This document shows, in pieces, positions 1 through 6,843 of a stretch of DNA of 37,318 nucleotides. The notes below the pieces were generated by a model that saw nothing but the letters and a program-made list of their open reading frames with translations, was not told the DNA's origin and did no database searches. The translations under genes were made by a program, and so were the position numbers. Source of the DNA: Methylobacterium sp. J-077 (GTDB taxonomy: Bacteria; Pseudomonadota; Alphaproteobacteria; Rhizobiales; Beijerinckiaceae); assembly GCF_022829365.1 (NCBI RefSeq), contig NZ_JAKSYJ010000047.1, forward strand, positions 1 to 37,318, given 5' to 3'. Every line of letters starts with the position of its first letter. The stretch's first letter is position 1.

Positions 1-105
1 GGCCAGACCGAAGGGCAGATCACCCGCCTGAAGCTCGTGAAGCGGCAGATGTTCGGCCGTGCCAAACTCGACCTGATCGAAGCTCGGCTGATCGGCACAC
101 CATGA
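1..105 (+). CDS. ISL3-family transposase, C-terminal fragment
   Basis: Frame 1 is open from the window edge to TGA at 103-105 and gives 34 residues. They contain EGQITRLKLVKRQMFGRAKL, the basic C-terminal signature I know from ISL3 (IS204/IS1001/IS1165) transposases. In that family this end follows the DDE catalytic core, which is outside the window. The fragment is cut by the window edge, so whether the full element is functional cannot be judged. Family assignment rests on this tail only. Confidence 0.8.
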   Translation, partial: GQTEGQITRLKLVKRQMFGRAKLDLIEARLIGTP

Positions 106-156
106 GCCGCCCTGCATCGAGATTGCGTCAGACCCACGCTTAGACGCCGATCCACA
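1..156 (+). mobile_element. ISL3-family insertion sequence, right-hand end (left copy, partial)
   Basis: This is the terminal 156 bp of an insertion sequence whose body lies outside the window. It holds the last 34 codons of the transposase and about 50 bp of non-coding end. The same 156 bp occurs inverted at 37163-37318 with only two differences (positions 142 and 144). Similarity stops abruptly on both sides after the same bases (GATCCACA), and a different gene reading frame begins right there, so position 156 is taken as the IS terminus. Target-site duplication cannot be tested because only one side of the insertion is present. Confidence 0.85.
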
Positions 157-246
157 ACCGGACGCCTCGTCCTAGAAGGCGACCCACAGGCGCTCTGGGC
201 CAATGACGACATCCGCGCCGCGTATCTCGGGGGCTGCGCAGCCTGA
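157..246 (+). pseudogene. LivF-like ABC transporter ATPase, C-terminal remnant
   Basis: Immediately after the IS end a frame runs from 157 to TGA at 244-246. It encodes TGRLVLEGDPQALW followed by ANDDIRAAYLGGCAA. This matches the conserved C-terminus of branched-chain amino acid (HAAT/Liv) ATPases; the intact LivF in this window ends TGRIVREG...REAYLGG. The remnant is homologous to that gene but clearly not a copy of it. All nucleotide-binding motifs are missing, so it is non-functional here; the rest presumably lies beyond the IS insertion. No start codon or ribosome-binding site is present. Confidence 0.75.
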
Positions 247-312
247 CGCCGCCGCCGCACCCCGGAACCGCCCCGATCACGCCCGGTTGCCCCTTCGATT
301 CCCGAAGGTGCG

Positions 313-1065
313 GTGAGGCCCATCGTGCGCGACCGCAAGCCAGCATCCCGGCGCACCCTGCTGCAATCCGGAGGCGCCGTCGTCACGAGCGCGATGCTCG
401 GTATTGGCAGCACCGCCGGTGCGGAGACGGGCTCGGGTGCACCGGGAGAGACGCCGACGGGCCGTCGATCCAAAACCCTCGATACCGAGTACTTCAAGGG
501 CATGTACGCCACGGAGTCGGATCCGTGGCGCTTCGCCTCCAGCCCCTACGAGCGCGACAAGTACGCAGCAACCCTCGCGGCGCTGCCGAGGGCCCACTAC
601 GCTTCGGGTCTCGAGGTGGGTTGCTCGATCGGCGTGTTCACGCACGAGCTCTGCCCCCGCTGCGACACGCTGGTGGGGCTCGATGTGGTGCCGTCGGTCC
701 TGGATGCCGCGCGGGCGCGGTGCGCCGATTGCCCGAATGTAAGCTTTCAACTCGCCGCCGTTCCAGGCGCTTGGCCGGAGGGCCGGTTCGACCTGATCGT
801 GATCTCCGAGGTGGCCTATTATCTCGACCGCGCCGACCTCGCCCGCTTGGTCGCACGGGTGAAGGGCGCGGTCCTGCCGGAAGCGGACATCGTGCTGGTC
901 CACTGGCTCGGCGTCACCCACTATCCCCTATCCGGCGACGAGGCGGCCGAAGGCTTCATCGCGGATGCAAACGCCTTCGCGCGGGTCCTGAAGCAGTCGC
1001 GCACTGACAAGTATCGGCTCGACGTGTTGCGGTCGATCAAGCCCGATGTGAAACCCGTTCCCTGA
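313..1065 (+). CDS. NodS-like SAM-dependent methyltransferase with Tat-like N-terminus
   Basis: The 250-residue product resembles the NodS family of small SAM methyltransferases. It has a DPWRF...YERDKY entry segment (about residues 70-85), the SAM-binding motif I LEVGCSIGVF (about 99-108), an acidic motif II VGLDVV and the closing HWLGVTHYPLSGDEA typical of the family. NodS methylates the amino group of deacetylated chitooligosaccharides, but no nodABC genes are near, so a nodulation role is not supported. The GTG start at 313 follows a GAAGG stretch and gives an odd N-terminus: ASRRTLLQSGG plus a hydrophobic, Ala-rich stretch, like a twin-arginine signal. A start at ATG 394 would remove it. 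A 6-bp stem (292-297/303-308) lies just upstream. The gene is convergent with the permease. Confidence 0.7.
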   Translation: MRPIVRDRKPASRRTLLQSGGAVVTSAMLGIGSTAGAETGSGAPGETPTGRRSKTLDTEYFKGMYATESDPWRFASSPYERDKYAATLAALPRAHYASGLEVGCSIGVFTHELCPRCDTLVGLDVVPSVLDAARARCADCPNVSFQLAAVPGAWPEGRFDLIVISEVAYYLDRADLARLVARVKGAVLPEADIVLVHWLGVTHYPLSGDEAAEGFIADANAFARVLKQSRTDKYRLDVLRSIKPDVKPVP

Positions 1066-1111
1066 CGCGAGCGATGGTGCCAGAGTCATCGGAGACCGGC
1101 TACGCGATCCT

Positions 1112-1127
1112 GCCTCGACGACGAGGC
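1112..1127. terminator. Short hairpin between convergent genes, candidate bidirectional terminator
   Basis: GCCTCG (1112-1117) and CGAGGC (1122-1127) form a perfect 6-bp stem with a 4-base loop. It sits in the 68-bp gap between the stop codons of the methyltransferase (+) and the permease (-), where a shared terminator is expected. There is no T-tract on either strand, so intrinsic termination is uncertain. Confidence 0.35.
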
Positions 1128-1133
1128 CCACGA

Positions 1134-2480
1134 TCACCGCGGCGGTGGTGCCATCCGGGCTTTCCTCTGCTCCCGCGCCGTCACGAGGCTGTGCAGGACG
1201 AGACCGACCAGCATCAGCAGCAGGCCTGCGAGGGACTGGAGCGGCCGGACGGTGACGAGGTGGGCGAGCATGAACAGCGTGACCGCTAGGAAGATCAGGG
1301 GTGTGATCGGGTATCCCCAGGCCCGGAACGGCCGCGGCAGGTCGGGTCGCGTGATCCGAAGCTTGATCAGCCCGATAACGGTCAGGAACGAGCACAGGAT
1401 CAGGCCGAACTGGATGAAGTCGAGCACTGCCTCGAAGCTTTGCGTAGACAGCAGGATGGTCGCGACCCCGGCCTGGAGCAACAGTGCCGCGACCGGCACG
1501 CCGCGTCGTGAGCGCCCGGCGAACAGGCGCAGTGCCGGCACATCCTCCCCCATCGCGACGGTCACCCGCGGGCCGATCCACATCATCGCGCTGATGGTCG
1601 GAATCAGGCCAGCACAGATCAGCCCGCCGACGGTGCGGCCGCCTGCCTCGCCGAAGACGTGACGTCCGGCAATCACCGCGACCTCGATCTGGCCGGCGAG
1701 TTCGGGGACAGGCGTCGTGACGAGGAACACCGCGTTCAACGCGATGGAGAGCACGACGACGATGCTGGTCCCCACGAGGAGCGCGCGCGGCAGGCTGCGC
1801 GGCGGGTCGGCGAGCTCACCGACGATATAGGTCGCGGCGTTCCAGCCCGAATACGCGTACATCACGAAGACCAAACTGATCGCGAAGCTGGCGCTGAGGA
1901 TCTGCGCCGGGTCGAATGCACTAGGGGCGAAGCTGATCGCCGTACCGCCGCCCCCGGCGAAGCCGACGGCGATGAAGGCTGCGATCAGTACAAGCTTCAG
2001 CAGCGTGAACCCGATCTGGAAGACGCTGCTGTGGCGCGTCCCCCGCAGGTGGACGAGCGACACGATCCAGATCGCCGCGAAGCCGAGCAGCAACGGGGGC
2101 GTACCGGGCAGGGCCGCCTTGCCGTACTGGTCGAGGGCCATCGCGGCGAGCGCCACCGGCGCGGCGAAACCCACGGTGGCCGATAGCCAGCCGGCCATGA
2201 ATCCGATCGCCGGGCTGTAGATCCGGGTGAGGAGATTGTACTCGCCGCTTGAACGGGGAAACATCGTTGCAAGCTCGGCGTAGCAGAGCGCGCCGCACAG
2301 CGCGACAGCACCGCCGACGAGCCACAGCAGCAGCACCGTGAAACCGGACGGGATGTCCGTCACTTGGAAACCGAGACTGGTGAAGACGCCGATGCCGATC
2401 ATGTCGGCGACGACGATGGCTGTCGCAGCAAGGGTGGAGACGGTGGGCGCTGGTTCAGCGGCGTGGGATGTGCCAGTCAT
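1134..2480 (-). CDS. APC-family amino acid permease
   Basis: The 448-residue membrane protein has about 12 hydrophobic segments, the usual length and layout of the amino acid-polyamine-organocation superfamily. The first helix carries the family substrate/Na-site signature IGIGVFTSLG (near residues 28-37), followed by the second-helix region with GALCYAELATMFPRSSGEY. It would import or exchange an amino acid or a similar amine across the inner membrane; the substrate cannot be read from sequence. The ATG start has AGGAG only a few bases upstream. It stands alone on the minus strand, downstream of the long Mo-hydroxylase/liv operon but separated by 548 bp, so it probably has its own promoter. 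Confidence 0.85.
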   Translation of the reverse strand: MTGTSHAAEPAPTVSTLAATAIVVADMIGIGVFTSLGFQVTDIPSGFTVLLLWLVGGAVALCGALCYAELATMFPRSSGEYNLLTRIYSPAIGFMAGWLSATVGFAAPVALAAMALDQYGKAALPGTPPLLLGFAAIWIVSLVHLRGTRHSSVFQIGFTLLKLVLIAAFIAVGFAGGGGTAISFAPSAFDPAQILSASFAISLVFVMYAYSGWNAATYIVGELADPPRSLPRALLVGTSIVVVLSIALNAVFLVTTPVPELAGQIEVAVIAGRHVFGEAGGRTVGGLICAGLIPTISAMMWIGPRVTVAMGEDVPALRLFAGRSRRGVPVAALLLQAGVATILLSTQSFEAVLDFIQFGLILCSFLTVIGLIKLRITRPDLPRPFRAWGYPITPLIFLAVTLFMLAHLVTVRPLQSLAGLLLMLVGLVLHSLVTAREQRKARMAPPPR

Positions 2481-3028
2481 GACTCCTGTTCGCCATGGCC
2501 TGACACCGGACCTCAGGGGACGACATAAGCCCAGACGGCCTCAGCAGGACACTACAACCGTCTTGCTCGCCTCTTCGTGGATCGCAGCAATCCGGAAGCG
2601 CGACTAGGGCCGGCCGAGGCGTCCGTTTGCCGCGTGCGAGATGGCCGTTCAGATCGTCGACCTCCCTGGTGAGGGAAAAAGCCTTCGAACTCATTGCAGA
2701 GACACGAGCCGAGCATCCGACATTGAGGAAACGCGATCTGGTTTTGGCCAACGCTCCATTCGCGCAGCGGCCGCATTCTCGCTTACGCGCCCGGTCACCG
2801 AACAGCCCGGAGGCCGACACGCGAAAGTTTCGCGAAGGTCACTTAGTGACGACCGCGACGACCGCCCGATGGGCAGCTTTTCCGGTTTGAGCGTTGGAAA
2901 CCGTCGGCCCGCTTTCGGCTGAGACCAATCGGCAGCTTTGCGCCCATCCAAGCCATTCAGGAACCTCCTGTCCTTGCCACAAAGCGGACCCCGATGAGAG
3001 TTGGTCACGACGTCTATCTCGAGAAGCT
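2481..3028. other. Intergenic region with decayed reading frame and a dispersed repeat
   Basis: I see no convincing intact gene in these 548 bp. Directly after the Rieske gene an ATG (3032-3030) overlaps its TGA as ATGA and opens a minus-strand frame to 2691, beginning MKLLEIDVVTNSHRG. After about 20-30 residues it runs through the dispersed repeat at 2871-2967 and becomes low-information sequence with no recognisable domain. It may be the start of a lost twelfth operon gene. The part nearest 2481 must hold the promoter of the permease; no clear -35/-10 was found. Confidence 0.4.
2871..2967. repeat. Dispersed intergenic repeat, copy A
   Basis: This stretch shares ordered words with 15292-15417: GGGCAGCTTTT at its start (2871), CCGCTTTCGGC near 2909-2919, CTTTGCGCCCATCC at 2936-2949, then CATTC and AGGAAC. 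Spacing between the words differs between copies, as in a diverged, non-coding repeat family. It lies between genes and probably overwrote the end of a decayed reading frame downstream of the Rieske gene. Confidence 0.6.
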
Positions 3029-3376
3029 TCATTTCTTCTTGAGCCATAGTCCATCGAATGCTAACTCGATCTCAAACAGGCGAAGGGCACGGAACGACCA
3101 GCCCTGTGAGACAGAGCCATCCCGGAGGTCGAAAGAGGCGAGATGCCTCGGGCAGAACAGCCTTCCACCGACGCATCGGCCGAGAAGCAGGTCTGCGCCC
3201 TCGTGTGGGCAGGTCCGCTCAGCGGCTACGATCCGCTCGCTGTCTCGCACGAGAAGGAGGTGGTGTCCTCCCACGGTGATCGGCACCAGAGTCCGGCCAG
3301 AGAGAAGGTCGTGCGGGACGAGGTGAATCCGCTCTGGCCGTTCCGCCTCAGCCACCGAGATAAGCTTCCCGCACAT
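3029..3376 (-). CDS. Rieske-type [2Fe-2S] ferredoxin
   Basis: This small 115-residue protein is a stand-alone Rieske domain. The cluster ligands are visible as C56-P-H58 and C75-P-R-H78, the CxH...CxxH pattern of soluble Rieske ferredoxins. No membrane helix or catalytic oxygenase domain is present, so it is an electron carrier rather than an oxygenase. It is the last recognisable gene of the eleven-gene operon. The ATG at 3376 lies inside the end of livF (29-bp overlap), so translation is probably coupled; a GTG at about residue 8 is an alternative start without that overlap. It could donate or accept electrons for the Mo hydroxylase encoded upstream, but this is inference. No reductase or Rieske oxygenase alpha subunit is in the window. 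Confidence 0.85.
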   Translation of the reverse strand: MCGKLISVAEAERPERIHLVPHDLLSGRTLVPITVGGHHLLLVRDSERIVAAERTCPHEGADLLLGRCVGGRLFCPRHLASFDLRDGSVSQGWSFRALRLFEIELAFDGLWLKKK

Positions 3377-4052
3377 GCGGGTCCGCAATGAGGGCAGGCC
3401 CCGTCCCCTCGCGCACGATGCGCCCGGTCTCAAGGAGGTAGGCGTAATCGCAGAGTTCGAGGGCCGCGAAGGCGTTCTGTTCGACGAGCAGAACGGTCGT
3501 GCCGGCATCGCGGATCGCCCGGATCACCGCGAACATCCGCTCGACGATGTTGGGGGCGAGCCCCAGGGAGGGTTCGTCGAACAGCACGAGCTTCGGGCGC
3601 CCCATCAGCGCGCGGCCGATCGCCAGCATCTGCTGCTCGCCGCCTGAGAGCGTGCCGGCCGCCTGGTCGCGGCGCTCCGCGAGGCGCGGGAACTCCCCGT
3701 AGGTACGCTCGAGATCCGCCCCGACCGCCGCCCGGTCGCGGCGCAGATAGGCGCCCATGGCGAGGTTCTCGGCGACGGTCATCTGCGGGAAGACCCGCCG
3801 CCCCTCCGGGCAGTGGGCGATGCCCGCGGCCAGGATCCGGCGGGGCTCCGCCCCCGCGATGTCCCGCCCGGCGAACCGGATCGCGCCGGATCGCGGCGAC
3901 ACGAGGCCGGAGATCGCCCGGAGCGTCGTGGATTTGCCAGCCCCGTTGGCGCCGACGAGGGCCACGAGCTGGCCTTCGCGCACGTCGATCGTAAGCCCTT
4001 TCAGCGCGGGGACCTGGCCGTAGCCGCAGACGAGGTCGCGGATCTCAAGCAT
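3348..4052 (-). CDS. livF: Liv-type ABC transporter ATPase (LivF)
   Basis: This is the 234-residue second ATPase of a branched-chain amino acid type (HAAT) importer. Visible motifs are Walker A GANGAGKST (about 34-42), the Q-loop region, ABC signature LSGGEQQ (about 136-142), Walker B LVLFDE followed by PSLGLAPNIVE, the switch histidine position occupied as VEQN, and the typical C-terminus REAYLGG. It energises uptake at the cytoplasmic face together with LivG. Its ATG overlaps the end of livG by 8 bp. HAAT systems carry not only Leu/Ile/Val but also amides, urea and aromatic acids, so the name does not fix the substrate; the operon context points to the substrate of the amidohydrolase and Mo-hydroxylase. 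Confidence 0.93.
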   Translation of the reverse strand: MLEIRDLVCGYGQVPALKGLTIDVREGQLVALVGANGAGKSTTLRAISGLVSPRSGAIRFAGRDIAGAEPRRILAAGIAHCPEGRRVFPQMTVAENLAMGAYLRRDRAAVGADLERTYGEFPRLAERRDQAAGTLSGGEQQMLAIGRALMGRPKLVLFDEPSLGLAPNIVERMFAVIRAIRDAGTTVLLVEQNAFAALELCDYAYLLETGRIVREGTGPALIADPHVREAYLGG

Positions 4053-4860
4053 GGGCCGCCTCCTGGACCGCGGCGGCGGCCTGCCGGGCGGCGCTGCCCT
4101 GGCCGAGATAGGCCTCGATCACCGCGGGGTCGGTGCGGATCCGGTCCGGCGGCCCCTCGGCGATCAGGCGGCCGTAGTTGAGGACGACGATGCGGTCGGA
4201 GACCTCCATCACCATCGGCATGTCGTGCTCGACGAGCAGGATGGTGATGCCGCGCTCCCGGATCTGCCGGATCAGCCGCACGAAGACCCGCGTCTCGGAG
4301 GCGTTCATTCCGGAAACCGGCTCGTCGAGGAGCAGCATGGCGGGCTCGGTGGCGAGCGCCAGCGCGACCCCGACGAGCCGCTGCTCGCCATAGGCCAGGC
4401 CGCCGGCCTTCTCGTACGCTCTGGCAGCGAGCCCGACCCAGTCGAGGAGCGCCTCGGCGCGGACCCGCAGCTGCCTCTCGCCGGCACCCGAGCGGCCGAG
4501 AAGCGCGTCGAGAAAGGGTACGCGGCCCGACGCGGCGCCCATCTGGTGCAGGCCGATCATCACATTGTCGAACACCGTGTCGTCCGGGAAGACGCTGGTG
4601 CGCTGGAAGGTGCGGGCGAGGCCGAGCCGCGTGATCGCGTGCGGCGGCCGATCTCGCAGGGACGTGCCGCGGAAGCGAACGTCGCCCTGGCTGGGCTTCA
4701 GGAAGCCCGTCATCACGTTGAAGGCCGTGGTCTTGCCGGCCCCGTTCGGGCCGATCAGGCTGACGATCTCGCCTGCGTGGACGTCGAAATGCAGGTCGGC
4801 GATGGCGACTAGGCCGCCGAAGCGGACCCCGACATGCTCGACCGAGAGGATCGCGCTCAT
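4045..4860 (-). CDS. livG: Liv-type ABC transporter ATPase (LivG)
   Basis: This 271-residue ATPase has Walker A GPNGAGKTT (about 37-45), the LivG-type segment LARTFQRTSVFPDDTVFDNV, a signature reading LAYGEQR in place of LSGGQ, as is common in LivG, Walker B MLLLDEP, and the switch histidine in VEHDM. The C-terminal tail after AYLG is Ala/Gln-rich. The ATG overlaps the livM stop as ATGA. It pairs with LivF to drive the LivHM permease. The trailing extension of about 17 residues beyond the family end looks harmless. Confidence 0.93.
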   Translation of the reverse strand: MSAILSVEHVGVRFGGLVAIADLHFDVHAGEIVSLIGPNGAGKTTAFNVMTGFLKPSQGDVRFRGTSLRDRPPHAITRLGLARTFQRTSVFPDDTVFDNVMIGLHQMGAASGRVPFLDALLGRSGAGERQLRVRAEALLDWVGLAARAYEKAGGLAYGEQRLVGVALALATEPAMLLLDEPVSGMNASETRVFVRLIRQIRERGITILLVEHDMPMVMEVSDRIVVLNYGRLIAEGPPDRIRTDPAVIEAYLGQGSAARQAAAAVQEAAHA

Positions 4861-5891
4861 CGCTGCACCGCCGGGTTGGCTTCGAGGGCCGGGACCGACT
4901 GGGCCTGCCGGCGACCGAGCAGGGCCGAGAGGCCCGGCACGATGCCCCGCGGCATCACGAACAGGATCACGATCAGCACGAGGCCGTAGACGATCCATTG
5001 GGCTTCCGGCGCCATGACCGGGCGGAGCGCCACCGGCAGCAGGCCGAAGAGCAGGCCGCCGACGACCGGGCCAATCAGGGTGCCCTTGCCGCCCGCCACC
5101 ACCATGATGACCATGGTGACCGTGGTGGCGAACAGGAACACGTCGGGATCGATGATGCGCAGGTAATGGGCGTAGAGGCTGCCGGCCGCGCCGGCCATGG
5201 CAGCCGAGATCACGGCCACCACCGTCAGCGTACGGGTGGCGTTGATGCCCACCGAGAGCGCCAGCGACTCGTTCTCCTTGAGACCCCGCATCGCCCGGCC
5301 GAAGCGGCCGCCGATGAGGCGGGCGATCACGCCGTAGCAGAGCGTACCCACGGCCAGCACGAGGTAATAGTTCTGGAGCTTGGTCTTGAGGGTCCACATC
5401 CCGAGGCCCGGCAGGCCGAGGGTGATGGCCGGGATGTTGGTGAGCGCAAGCGGGCCCTGGGTCAGCTCCACCCAATTGAGGGCCACGAGGCGCACGACCT
5501 CGGCGAAGGAGATCGTCACGATGACGAAGTAGGCACCCCGCACCCGGAAGGAGAGCCGCCCGATCAGGTAGCCGCAGCCGCCCGCCGCCACCGTCGCCAG
5601 CAGGAGGCCGACCGCCGCCGGCCAGGGCTCGTGAACTACGCGGAGGCCGAACCCGAGATCCACGTCGAAGCCGAGGCTCGTCAGCGCGCTGACATAGGCG
5701 CCGATGCCGAAGAACGCGATGTGGCCCAGACTGAGCTGCCCGGTGAAGCCCAGGAGCAGGTTCAGGCTCATGGCGCCGATCGTCAGGATGCCCGTCACGA
5801 TCAGCGCGTTGAGGAGATAGGGGTTGGCGCCGAGCGCCAGGGGCAGGACGCCAAGGCCGGCGAGCAGCGCGAGGAGGAGGAGCCGGTTCAT
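4857..5891 (-). CDS. livM: Liv-type ABC transporter permease (LivM)
   Basis: This is the 344-residue inner-membrane permease of the HAAT importer, with roughly 9-10 hydrophobic helices. Family signatures are visible: LNLLLGFTGQLSLGHIAFFGIGAY in the N-terminal third (positions about 44-67) and the cytoplasmic coupling segment FGRAMRGLKENESLALSVGI (about 206-225) that contacts the ATPases. The start is the ATG at 5891, overlapping the livH stop (ATGA); the frame stays open further upstream but only as an out-of-frame shadow of livH. With LivH it forms the translocation pore. Confidence 0.93.
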   Translation of the reverse strand: MNRLLLLALLAGLGVLPLALGANPYLLNALIVTGILTIGAMSLNLLLGFTGQLSLGHIAFFGIGAYVSALTSLGFDVDLGFGLRVVHEPWPAAVGLLLATVAAGGCGYLIGRLSFRVRGAYFVIVTISFAEVVRLVALNWVELTQGPLALTNIPAITLGLPGLGMWTLKTKLQNYYLVLAVGTLCYGVIARLIGGRFGRAMRGLKENESLALSVGINATRTLTVVAVISAAMAGAAGSLYAHYLRIIDPDVFLFATTVTMVIMVVAGGKGTLIGPVVGGLLFGLLPVALRPVMAPEAQWIVYGLVLIVILFVMPRGIVPGLSALLGRRQAQSVPALEANPAVQR

Positions 5892-6760
5892 CCGATGCGC
5901 TCCGCCTTCGCGAACAGCCCGGTGGGTTTGTAGAGCAGCACCGCGATGATGATCAGGAACCCCATCGCGTCCCGGTAGCCGGAGGAGACGTAGCCGGCGC
6001 CCATTTCCTCGGCGAGCGCCAGGATGAAGCCGCCGATCGCCGCGCCGGTGACGTTGCCGAGCCCGCCCAGGATGACGATGGCGAAGGCCTTCAGCTCGGC
6101 GAGGCCGCCCATCTGCGGGAACACCACGTAGACGGGACCGAGGAGCGCGCCGGCCGCCGCCGCGAGCGACGAGCCAAGGGCGAAGGTCGCGGTGTAGATC
6201 CGGCAGACGTCGACGCCCATCAGCTCCGCCGCGTCGGAATCCTGGAAGGCGGCGCGCATGGCGAGCCCGAGCTTGGTCCGGTTGATCAGCGCGTAGGTCA
6301 GGGCGATCAAGGTCAGCGCCGCGCCGAGCACGAACAGCCGCAGCCACGACACCGAGATCGGGCCGATCTGCAGCGGCGCTCCGGGGAACGGCGACGGGAT
6401 CGCCTTGGCGACGCCGCCGAAAGTCCAGAGCGTGCCCGATTGCAGGATGATCCCGGCGCCGATCATCACCAGCATGGTGGTATCGATGTCCGAGCCCCGG
6501 AACGGGCGCAGCAGCAGCAGCTCGATCGCGGCCCCGAACAGGAGCCCCCCGAGGATCGCCACCGGCAGCGCCAGGAAGAAGTTCAGCCCCAGCGCGGCGA
6601 CCGCGAGGTACATGACGTACGCGCCGACCGTGTAGAGCGCGCCGTGGGTGAAGTTCACGACGTTCATGATCCCGAAGATCAGCGTCAGGCCGATCCCCAG
6701 CAGCGCGTAGGTGCCGCCGAGGATGAGCGCGTTGACGAGGTGCTGGATCAGTTCGTTCAC
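5888..6760 (-). CDS. livH: Liv-type ABC transporter permease (LivH)
   Basis: This is a 290-residue permease with about 8 membrane helices. The start GGTYALLGIGLTLIFGIMNV (about residues 14-33), the coupling loop TKLGLAMRAAFQDSDAAELM and the closing GLFAKAERIG are all typical of LivH. I chose GTG at 6760 because the protein then begins VNELIQHLVNALI, the normal LivH N-terminus. The frame is open upstream to 6847 but that part is Arg/Pro-rich and lies in the 83-bp gap after the binding-protein gene. Its stop overlaps the livM start. It forms the pore with LivM. Confidence 0.92.
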   Translation of the reverse strand: MNELIQHLVNALILGGTYALLGIGLTLIFGIMNVVNFTHGALYTVGAYVMYLAVAALGLNFFLALPVAILGGLLFGAAIELLLLRPFRGSDIDTTMLVMIGAGIILQSGTLWTFGGVAKAIPSPFPGAPLQIGPISVSWLRLFVLGAALTLIALTYALINRTKLGLAMRAAFQDSDAAELMGVDVCRIYTATFALGSSLAAAAGALLGPVYVVFPQMGGLAELKAFAIVILGGLGNVTGAAIGGFILALAEEMGAGYVSSGYRDAMGFLIIIAVLLYKPTGLFAKAERIG

Positions 6761-6843
6761 GGGCGGCCTCAGAGGGTGCGCCCCGGCCCGGGGGCCGGCG
6801 GACGGGCGAAGGGACCGGCGTCGGGCCGCCGGTTCGGGGGCGC

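Noticed and set aside
313..1065. Nodulation gene nodS
   Set aside because: The fold matches, but no nodABC, nod box or fix genes are in the window, and NodS-like methyltransferases are common outside symbionts.
2481..3028. tRNA, small RNA or CRISPR elements in intergenic gaps
   Set aside because: No cloverleaf-type arms, no CCA end, and no regularly spaced direct repeats were seen in any gap of the window.
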